Assembly: GCA_015485245.1 (NCBI GenBank)
Contig: WFTY01000335.1
Span: forward strand, 1 to 6,602
DNA length: 6,602 nt
Source: Anaerolineales bacterium
GTDB taxonomy: Bacteria; Chloroflexota; Anaerolineae; Anaerolineales; UBA11858
Direction of reading: 5' to 3'
In this document: positions 1-4,248 of the stretch, in pieces
Layout: each line of letters opens with the position of its first letter
Numbering within the stretch: the first letter of the stretch is position 1
The notes under the pieces: model-generated
The model's database searches: none
What the model was told of the DNA's origin: nothing
Seen by the model: the letters and a program-made list of their open reading frames with translations, nothing else
Made by a program: the position numbers and the translations under genes

Positions 1-869
1 GCCAGGTCCTGGAGGAGGTTGGTCAGCCCTGGGAGTTGATTCTGGTTGACGATGGTTCGACCGATGGTTCCACGCAGCGCATTGAAGAACTGGCCGCGCA
101 GGACGAGCACGTGCGCGCGGTGATTTTCGCGCGCAACTTCGGCCATCAAATCGCCGTCACCGCCGGGCTGGATTACAGCCGCGGGCGGGCGGTGATCATC
201 ATTGATGCCGATTTGCAAGACCCGCCGGAGGTCATCCTTGACTTGATTGACAAATGGCGGCAAGGCTACGAGGTGGTGTACGCCGTGCGCGCCGAGCGCG
301 AAGGCGAGTCCTGGTTTAAGAAATTCACCGCTTCGTTGTTCTACCGGTTGATCTTCCGCATCACGGATGTCAAGATCCCCCTCGATACCGGTGATTTTCG
401 CCTGCTGGATCGCAAAGTCGTCGATATCATGAACGGCATGCGCGAGCGACATCGTTTTCTGCGCGGCATGTCCGCCTGGGTGGGGTTCAAGCAGGTGGGG
501 GTGGAATACCGTCGGGCAGCGCGCTTTGCCGGCGAGACCAAGTATCCTTTTAAGAAGATGCTGCGTCTGGCATTGAACGCCATTACCGGCTTTTCTTATT
601 TCCCTTTGCAGATCGCCACTTATTTTGGTTTTTTCTCGGCTGGCGTAGCTATCTTGGCGATCCCGGTGGTCATCTGGTTGCGCATGAGCGGGTCACAGGC
701 GTTTTTTGGACAGGCTTCTACCCTGATCGCCGTCTTGTTCCTTGGCGGTGTGCAGTTGATCTCTTTGGGAGTGCTGGGGGAGTATATCGGTCGCCTGTAT
801 GACGAAGCCAAGGGGCGACCTTTGTATGTGGTTCGTTCTGCCCCTGAAGATGTTGATGCGCCCCATTGA
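1..869 (+). CDS. Family 2 glycosyltransferase, GtrB/DPM1-like polyprenyl-phosphate sugar transferase (5' truncated)
   Basis: Enzymes of this family transfer a sugar from a nucleotide sugar to a polyprenyl phosphate on the inner face of the membrane, for glycan or glycolipid synthesis. The frame is open from position 3 to a TGA at 867-869 (288 residues visible); the usual N-terminal strand of about 20-25 residues with the VVIPVYNE-type motif lies outside the window. In the visible part I see the nucleotide-binding VDDGSTDGS (residues 15-23), the DADLQDPPE metal/catalytic segment (68-76), DTGDFRLLDR (128-137) and two C-terminal membrane helices (about 198-224 and 239-262), followed by the family-typical EYIGRLYDEAKGRPLYVV. 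A TTG at 36 is an internal leucine, not a start, because conserved family sequence continues upstream of it. The donor sugar cannot be read from sequence; ArnC-like or GtrB-like roles are both possible. Class assignment is secure. Confidence 0.93.
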   Translation, partial: QVLEEVGQPWELILVDDGSTDGSTQRIEELAAQDEHVRAVIFARNFGHQIAVTAGLDYSRGRAVIIIDADLQDPPEVILDLIDKWRQGYEVVYAVRAEREGESWFKKFTASLFYRLIFRITDVKIPLDTGDFRLLDRKVVDIMNGMRERHRFLRGMSAWVGFKQVGVEYRRAARFAGETKYPFKKMLRLALNAITGFSYFPLQIATYFGFFSAGVAILAIPVVIWLRMSGSQAFFGQASTLIAVLFLGGVQLISLGVLGEYIGRLYDEAKGRPLYVVRSAPEDVDAPH

Positions 870-894
870 CAAAACAGCCTCGCCTTGCTATGAT
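866..894 (+). promoter_or_regulatory. Sigma-70 type promoter for the glnA leader
   Basis: A perfect -35 TTGACA (866-871) and a near-consensus -10 TATGAT (889-894) are separated by 17 nt, placing transcription start around 900-902. The -35 box overlaps the TGA stop of the upstream glycosyltransferase gene, so the promoter is embedded exactly at the gene border. No other comparable promoter is visible between here and glnA, so it should drive the structured leader and glnA. Confidence 0.85.
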
Positions 895-924
895 GCGGCA
901 TAGACAACTGAATAGCGGAGAGAT

Positions 925-1127
925 AGCGGCTGAGCCCCGATGGTTATCGGGGTGACGAGGTGGAGGTTCCTCCCTGCGAAGGGAGCGCTAACCCCGGGCG
1001 ACCGGGGGAAAATCGAATCGATCAGCGGATGCCTCCGAAGCCTGACCACGGGCTTCTTTCTCCCTTCCGAACGAGCGTCTACCGAAAACCAGCCAGTAAT
1101 GGTTGGGCCAAGGGCGGCGCAGTGGTC
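925..1127 (+). ncRNA. glmS-ribozyme-like domain within the glnA leader
   Basis: The element order matches the glmS ribozyme as I remember it. A 5' segment AGCGGCTGA (925-933) stands where glmS has A/GCGCC; then a P1-like hairpin (935-952); GACGAGGTGGAGG (954-966), nearly identical to the glmS core GACGAGGTGGGG; a P2.1-like hairpin around ATCGAATCGAT (1012-1022); GCGGATG (1025-1031), as in glmS; the P2 partner CCTCC (1032-1036); and a P3-like hairpin whose loop pairs with 1122-1127, as in glmS P3.1. A P2.2-like helix GCTGA/TCAGC (929-933/1022-1026) is available and differs from glmS by compensated changes. Oddities are a two-hairpin insertion (970-1007) between P2 and P2.1, and one apparent extra G near the expected cleavage site (A925/G926). 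Whether it cleaves or binds glucosamine-6-phosphate is unknown; similarity is judged from memory, not a search. Confidence 0.55.
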
Positions 1128-1175
1128 TCCAACCTGCGCTTTCGCGTAGGGTGGAGGGTTCAGGAAGGGCTGCCG

Positions 1176-1201
1176 CTGGTTAATTCGTTGGATGGAACCG
1201 G
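1176..1201 (+). promoter_or_regulatory. Candidate antiterminator helix in the glnA leader
   Basis: CTGGTT (1176-1181) can pair with AACCGG (1196-1201), with one G-U pair. This would occupy the first bases of the terminator's 5' arm (1197-1207), so the two helices are mutually exclusive. The 5' arm also overlaps GCCGCT (1172-1177), which is perfectly complementary to AGCGGC (925-930) at the start of the leader. That gives a plausible three-way switch between leader fold, antiterminator and terminator. The helix is short, so this is a model only. Confidence 0.45.
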
Positions 1202-1232
1202 GTATGCCCGTGCATATCCGGTTTTTTATTTT
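1197..1232 (+). terminator. Intrinsic terminator upstream of glnA (attenuator)
   Basis: ACCGGGTATGC (1197-1207) and GCATATCCGGT (1212-1222) form an 11-bp stem with one G-T pair and a CCGT loop, followed by T1222-T1227, A, then TTTT. This is a textbook Rho-independent terminator. It ends only 8 nt before the glnA ribosome site, so it must either end an independent RNA or act as a regulated attenuator for glnA; the position favours the second. Confidence 0.93.
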
Positions 1233-1239
1233 AAACCTT

Positions 1240-1246
1240 GAGGAGG
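1240..1246 (+). promoter_or_regulatory. Ribosome binding site deciding the glnA start
   Basis: GAGGAGG sits 6 nt before the ATG at 1253. A longer in-frame reading from the TTG at 1238 would translate the ribosome site itself and add five residues that GSI proteins lack, so ATG 1253 is chosen. Confidence 0.92.
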
Positions 1247-1252
1247 TTTACG

Positions 1253-2590
1253 ATGGACAAGAAAGAACTGCTTGAACGTGTAACTGCGGACGAGGTAAAG
1301 TACATCTCGCTCCAGTTTACCGATGTGACTGGCTCGGTGAAGAGCGTAGATATCCCTCCCAGCCAGTTGGCCGACGCGCTGGAGGATGGGGTGTGGTTCG
1401 ATGGCTCGTCGGTGGAGGGTTTTGCCCGGGTTCAGGAGAGCGACATGCGCCTGGTGCTCGATCCGGATACCTATGCCATCCTGCCCTGGACGCCCGCCGA
1501 GCTAAAGCGCGCGCGCGTGTTTTGTGATATCTACCGCCCCAATGGCGAGCCGTTTGCCGGCGACCCGCGCGGCGTGCTCAAGCGTATGCTGGAAAAAATC
1601 GAGGCTCGCGGCTGGACGTTTAACATCGGCCCGGAGCCTGAATTTTTCCTCTTCAAGCGCAACGGGAGCGAGAACATCCACCCGGTTCCGCACGATGTAG
1701 GGGGCTATTTTGATTTTTCCGCCGGGGATGAGGCTGTGGTCGTGCGCACGAAACTGATGGAAGCGTTGGAGGCGATGGGGCTGGATGTAGAGGCCGGGCA
1801 CCACGAGGTCGCCCGCGGCCAGCATGAAATTGACTTCCGCTTCGATCACGCTTTACGCACGGCAGATAATGTGCTCACCCTGAAGTACACCGTCAGGGCC
1901 ATCGCCGCGCAACACGGTTTGGTGGCCTCGTTCATGCCTAAGCCGATTTTCGGCGTCAACGGATCGGGGATGCACTGTCACCAATCCCTGTTTGACCAAA
2001 ACGGAGACAACCTCTTCTTTGACGATGAGGATGAATACAAGCTTTCGAAGCTGGCTTATGGCTTCATCGCCGGTCAGTTGGAACACGCCCGCGCGCTTTC
2101 CGCCATCGTCGCGCCGACGGTGAATTCCTACAAGCGGCTGGTCCCCGGCTACGAAGCGCCTGTGTATGTCGGCTGGGCACAGATCAACCGCTCGGCGTTG
2201 ATCCGCATTCCGCGGCACACCCCCGGGCGGGATAAAGCTGTGCGCGCCGAGCTGCGCTTCCCTGATCCTTCAGCAAACCCGTATCTGGCCTTTGCGGCCA
2301 TGCTGGCAGCCGGACTGGCTGGGATTGAGCGCGAGCTGGCGTGTCCGCCGCCGTTGAACAACGTCAACATCTGGCATCTCACCCCTGAGGAGCGCGCCGC
2401 TCAGAACATTGCTGAACTGCCGAATTCGCTGGCCGACGCCTTGCGCGTTTTGGAGGAGGATAAAGTCCTCCAGGATGCCCTCGGCGCGGAGATGTATGCG
2501 GCCTTCACGCGCGCAAAGTGGGCGGAGGTAGAAGCCTACCGCACGCATGTGATGGATTGGGAAGTGGAGCGCTACCTCGAAACGGCGTAA
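1253..2590 (+). CDS. glnA: Glutamine synthetase type I (GSI-alpha-like)
   Basis: It makes glutamine from glutamate, ammonia and ATP in the cytoplasm, as a dodecamer in this family, and is the main entry of ammonia into metabolism. The 445 residues fit the short GSI-alpha form (Bacillus GlnA is about 444). Visible motifs are FDGSSVEGF (49-57), GPEPEFF (126-132) and GQHEIDF (189-195) carrying metal/substrate glutamates, NGSGMHCHQS (236-245), KRLVPGYEAP (294-303) with the flap Glu301, and RAELRFPDPSANPYLA (331-346). The 25-residue insertion of GSI-beta appears absent, and the segment where E. coli has adenylylated Tyr397 reads NIWHL (372-376), with Trp374 in place of Tyr. Adenylylation is therefore unlikely. 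Arg59 in GFAR aligns with the Bacillus arginine implicated in feedback inhibition. Control appears to sit in the long leader with its terminator. The 3' end overlaps the convergent ttuA by 19 bp. Confidence 0.97.
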   Translation: MDKKELLERVTADEVKYISLQFTDVTGSVKSVDIPPSQLADALEDGVWFDGSSVEGFARVQESDMRLVLDPDTYAILPWTPAELKRARVFCDIYRPNGEPFAGDPRGVLKRMLEKIEARGWTFNIGPEPEFFLFKRNGSENIHPVPHDVGGYFDFSAGDEAVVVRTKLMEALEAMGLDVEAGHHEVARGQHEIDFRFDHALRTADNVLTLKYTVRAIAAQHGLVASFMPKPIFGVNGSGMHCHQSLFDQNGDNLFFDDEDEYKLSKLAYGFIAGQLEHARALSAIVAPTVNSYKRLVPGYEAPVYVGWAQINRSALIRIPRHTPGRDKAVRAELRFPDPSANPYLAFAAMLAAGLAGIERELACPPPLNNVNIWHLTPEERAAQNIAELPNSLADALRVLEEDKVLQDALGAEMYAAFTRAKWAEVEAYRTHVMDWEVERYLETA

Positions 2591-3507
2591 TCCAGCTCAA
2601 CCAGCCGACAGAACGAACAAAGTTCCCCGGCGGTCGTTGGTTGCCCACAGGAGACGCAGGACTTCAGGTCCTGCGTCTCGATTTCAGGGGGGGCGAACAG
2701 GCCGTTTTCTTTGGCTTGCAAGAAGGAAAGATAGAAGTGCAGTTTTGCGCCTGGGCGGTCGGCCTCCAGGCGGTTGAGTAGCTCTTTATAGTAGATGCTC
2801 TTCGCGCCAACCGAGTGAGGGCATTCTTCGTAAATATACTCGATCCCGCGCAACAGGGCGTAGGCGGCCATCTCGCGCTCGTAGAAGCGGCATAACGGTT
2901 TGGCCTTGCGCACCAGGCCGGAATGATCGGCCTCCAGCACCGGGCTTTGCCGTTGCAGGTAGCCGCCCAGCCAGTTGAGCGTGTTGCCGAACAGCACCGC
3001 GGCCTCGTCGTCCAGGTTGTGGCCGGTGACCAGCACATCATACCCCTGTTGGCGCGCCACGCGGTTCATGATGTTGCGTTTGCTCAACCCACATACCGAG
3101 CATGGTTTGTCGCGCCCGCGGGCGGTCTTTTGCGCCAGTTCGGGAATAGTGCTGCCATAGCGTTCCTTCACGTCCACCACGATCAGTTTCAAGCCGCGCA
3201 CCTCGGCGAATTGCTGGCTGCAACGCAGGGACTCATCTGAATAGCCGCTACCGCCGTCAATCCCCAGACCGATGTACAGCCCGTCCGCCTTGTATTCCAG
3301 GCGATGGAGGATATCCCACAACGCCAGCGAATCCTTCCCCCCGGAAACTGCTACGAGGATGTTGTCCTCCGGGGTGAACATGCGGTATTTTTCGATGAAC
3401 CGCTGAGTCTGTTGGGGAATCCATTCCAGGAAGTGATCTTTACAAAGCCCCAGTTTGTGCTGGCGCATGTTGATGACGGCTTTTTGGGAGCATTTGCGGC
3501 ATTTCAT
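2572..3507 (-). CDS. ttuA: tRNA-5-methyluridine(54) 2-sulfurtransferase TtuA-like (TilS/TtcA superfamily)
   Basis: TtuA adenylates U54 (ribothymidine) of tRNA and replaces O2 with sulfur from the TtuB thiocarboxylate, making s2T, which stabilises tRNA in thermophiles. The 311 residues show the full family plan: an N-terminal zinc site C3, C6, C22, H25; the PP-loop SGGKDS (55-60) for ATP; PCSVCG with C136 and C139, plus C229, matching the three cysteines that bind the [4Fe-4S] cluster in Thermus TtuA; GHNLDDEA (162-169); and a C-terminal zinc site C284, C287, C297, C300. The ATG is preceded by GGAGG (3517-3521) which abuts the ttuB stop codon, so the two genes are probably translationally coupled. 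The 3' end runs 19 bp into convergent glnA, and a 12-bp perfect inverted repeat lies in the codons of the last zinc site. An archaeal-type Ncs6 or TtcA role is less likely given the neighbouring TtuB. Confidence 0.92.
   Translation of the reverse strand: MKCRKCSQKAVINMRQHKLGLCKDHFLEWIPQQTQRFIEKYRMFTPEDNILVAVSGGKDSLALWDILHRLEYKADGLYIGLGIDGGSGYSDESLRCSQQFAEVRGLKLIVVDVKERYGSTIPELAQKTARGRDKPCSVCGLSKRNIMNRVARQQGYDVLVTGHNLDDEAAVLFGNTLNWLGGYLQRQSPVLEADHSGLVRKAKPLCRFYEREMAAYALLRGIEYIYEECPHSVGAKSIYYKELLNRLEADRPGAKLHFYLSFLQAKENGLFAPPEIETQDLKSCVSCGQPTTAGELCSFCRLVELDYAVSR
2651..2679. repeat. 12-bp perfect inverted repeat inside the 3' end of ttuA
   Basis: GAGACGCAGGAC (2651-2662) and GTCCTGCGTCTC (2668-2679) are exact inverted copies around a 5-nt centre. 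It lies within ttuA, encoding ETQDLKSCVS around the zinc ligand C284, about 60 nt past the end of glnA. Neither strand has a T-tract after it, so it is not a classical terminator; it could still stall converging transcripts, or be a small palindromic repeat that has settled in the gene. Confidence 0.85.
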
Positions 3508-3516
3508 CGCGATATT

Positions 3517-3521
3517 CCTCC
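3517..3521 (-). promoter_or_regulatory. ttuA ribosome binding site abutting the ttuB stop
   Basis: On the minus strand the ttuB stop TGA (3524-3522) is followed immediately by GGAGG, then 9 nt, then the ttuA ATG at 3507. This supports the start call and coupled translation. Confidence 0.88.
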
Positions 3522-3716
3522 TCAGCCGCCGGAGATCACAGCGACGAGCTTGATTACATCCCCCTCGCGGATGATCTCATCGTCGGTGATCAGTTCGCCC
3601 TCGCGCGTGGCGATCACCGACTCAGCCGGGATGTCCAGCTTCTTCAGCGCTGAGCGCACATTCTGCCCGGCGCGCACTTCGTATTCCTGATCGCGTAAGA
3701 TGATTTTTGCTGTCAT
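3522..3716 (-). CDS. ttuB: Ubiquitin-like sulfur carrier protein, TtuB/ThiS/MoaD family
   Basis: A 64-residue beta-grasp sulfur carrier. Its C-terminal glycine is adenylated by an E1-like enzyme (TtuC in Thermus) and turned into a thiocarboxylate that delivers sulfur. The visible signs are the small size, the N-terminal beta-strand pattern (TAKIILRDQEYEV, residues 2-14), DDEIIREGDVIKLVAVISGG and the terminal Gly63-Gly64 with nothing after them. The immediate downstream partner is ttuA, 14 nt away with a ribosome site touching this gene's stop, so a role as TtuB in tRNA thiolation is favoured over ThiS (thiamine) or MoaD (molybdopterin). The start ATG at 3716 has a modest AAAGG about 6 nt upstream. 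The activating E1 enzyme and the sulfurtransferase are not in the window. The divergent neighbour yjbQ keeps a thiamine link conceivable. Confidence 0.85.
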   Translation of the reverse strand: MTAKIILRDQEYEVRAGQNVRSALKKLDIPAESVIATREGELITDDEIIREGDVIKLVAVISGG

Positions 3717-3751
3717 GGGGTGCCTTTACCGTTAATGTGGAGTTTAGGGGC

Positions 3752-3780
3752 ATTCTACCGTGAGGTGAACGCAGCGTCAA
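3752..3780 (-). promoter_or_regulatory. Promoter for ttuB-ttuA
   Basis: Reading the minus strand, TTGACG (3780-3775) and TAGAAT (3757-3752) stand 17 nt apart, each one mismatch from consensus. Transcription would start near 3745, leaving a short leader of roughly 30 nt before the ttuB ATG. The -35 box is one half of the 13-bp dyad shared with the divergent yjbQ promoter. Confidence 0.75.
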
Positions 3781-3793
3781 TTTGACGTATAAT
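3765..3793 (+). promoter_or_regulatory. Promoter for yjbQ
   Basis: A perfect -10 TATAAT lies at 3788-3793. At 17-nt spacing the -35 position reads GTGAAC (3765-3770), a poor match, so the promoter may need an activator or depend mostly on the -10 box. Start would be near 3800, about 25 nt before the yjbQ ATG. Confidence 0.65.
3775..3787. promoter_or_regulatory. 13-bp dyad between divergent promoters (possible operator)
   Basis: CGTCAA (3775-3780), a central T, and TTGACG (3782-3787) form an exact inverted repeat. It covers the -35 box of the ttuB promoter and touches the -10 box of the yjbQ promoter, a position suited to a repressor acting on both. The half-site resembles a -35 hexamer, so part of the symmetry may be chance. 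Confidence 0.4.
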
Positions 3794-3825
3794 GGGAAGC
3801 CGAATTGGTTTTGGAGGAGATGCTT

Positions 3826-4245
3826 ATGTCCGTTGAAACGCGTGCTTTGCGTCTGCAAACCCGGGGCGATGCCGATATCCACGATATCACCGCGGAGGTG
3901 ACCCAGGCCGTCGCTCAAAGCGGGCTGAAGGATGGGGTGGTCACCATTTTCTGCCCTTCATCCACCAGCGCGCTGACCACCATCGAGTTTGAATCGGGCT
4001 GCCTGAGCGATCTGCGCCGTTTGCTGGATGAGATCATTGACCCGGCGCGTTCTTACGCTCACAACGCTCGCTGGCACGATGGCAACGGCCACGCGCATGT
4101 GCGCGCGGCGCTGTTGGGGCCTTCGTTGAGCGTGCCATTTGTGGATGGACGCCTGACTCTGGGAACCTGGCAGCAGATTATCTTTCTGGATTTTGATAAC
4201 CGGCCGCGCCAGCGTGAGCTGGTGATGCAACTGGTGGGGGAGTAA
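3826..4245 (+). CDS. yjbQ: YjbQ/UPF0047 family protein (secondary thiamine-phosphate synthase-like)
   Basis: Small cytoplasmic protein of the YjbQ family (PF01894), some members of which show weak thiamine-phosphate synthase activity; the true physiological role is unsettled. The 139 residues show the family motifs: STSALTTIE (46-54), HN at 79-80, WHDGNGHAHVRAALLGPS (83-100) with the conserved histidines, and the closing GTWQQIIFLDFDNRPR (113-128). Length is typical of the family. Among three in-frame starts (TTG 3805, ATG 3820, ATG 3826), the last is chosen because GGAGG at 3813-3817 sits 8 nt before it, whereas it almost touches ATG 3820. It is transcribed away from ttuB and ends 3 nt before the convergent NAGPA-domain gene; I see no terminator there. 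Confidence 0.93.
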   Translation: MSVETRALRLQTRGDADIHDITAEVTQAVAQSGLKDGVVTIFCPSSTSALTTIEFESGCLSDLRRLLDEIIDPARSYAHNARWHDGNGHAHVRAALLGPSLSVPFVDGRLTLGTWQQIIFLDFDNRPRQRELVMQLVGE

Positions 4246-4248
4246 AGT

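Larger units (their letters stand above)
901..1232 (+). ncRNA. Long structured leader RNA of glnA (candidate riboswitch/attenuator)
   Basis: About 330 nt lie between the predicted start site and the end of an intrinsic terminator, with no convincing gene. By hand I find these helices: 935-941/946-952 (CCCCGAT, GGTT loop); 962-966/1032-1036 (GGAGG/CCTCC); 970-975/980-985 and 992-997/1002-1007, both capped by GCGA; 1012-1015/1019-1022; 1037-1042/1051-1056; 1089-1095/1100-1106 with a GTAA loop; and 1128-1139/1144-1155 with one A-G mismatch. Loop bases 1044-1049 (GACCAC) are complementary to 1122-1127 (GTGGTC), making a pseudoknot. Three GNRA loops, a pseudoknot, a promoter and a terminator argue for a folded regulatory RNA. 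There is no room for a promoter between the terminator and glnA, so glnA expression should depend on readthrough. An independent small RNA with incidental readthrough is the alternative. Confidence 0.8.

Noticed and set aside
36..38. TTG at 36 as start of the glycosyltransferase
   Set aside because: The frame stays open to position 3 and the upstream residues match the family, so the gene is truncated by the window edge rather than starting here.
1190..1222. T-box antiterminator
   Set aside because: TGGAACC (1193-1199) fits the T-box bulge consensus UGGNACC, but the flanking helices do not form the T-box antiterminator without a 7-nt unpaired stretch on the 3' side, and no stem I with a specifier loop is apparent. 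The glmS-like order fits better, though the match is worth a model search.
901..1232. Housekeeping RNA (RNase P RNA, tmRNA, SRP RNA) as explanation of the leader
   Set aside because: The diagnostic conserved blocks I know for these RNAs are absent, and the position directly before the glnA ribosome site points to a cis-regulator.
940..1241. Two overlapping plus-strand reading frames (940-1149 and 960-1241) in the glnA leader
   Set aside because: They have no ribosome site, no recognisable domain, and their codons are the strands of RNA hairpins and the terminator. The helices explain the sequence better.
2651..2679. Intrinsic terminator for glnA or ttuA
   Set aside because: The stem is strong but no T-tract follows on either strand and it lies inside the ttuA coding region.
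3805..3822. Longer yjbQ starts at TTG 3805 or ATG 3820
   Set aside because: GGAGG at 3813-3817 would lie inside or nearly touch these starts; only ATG 3826 has normal spacing.
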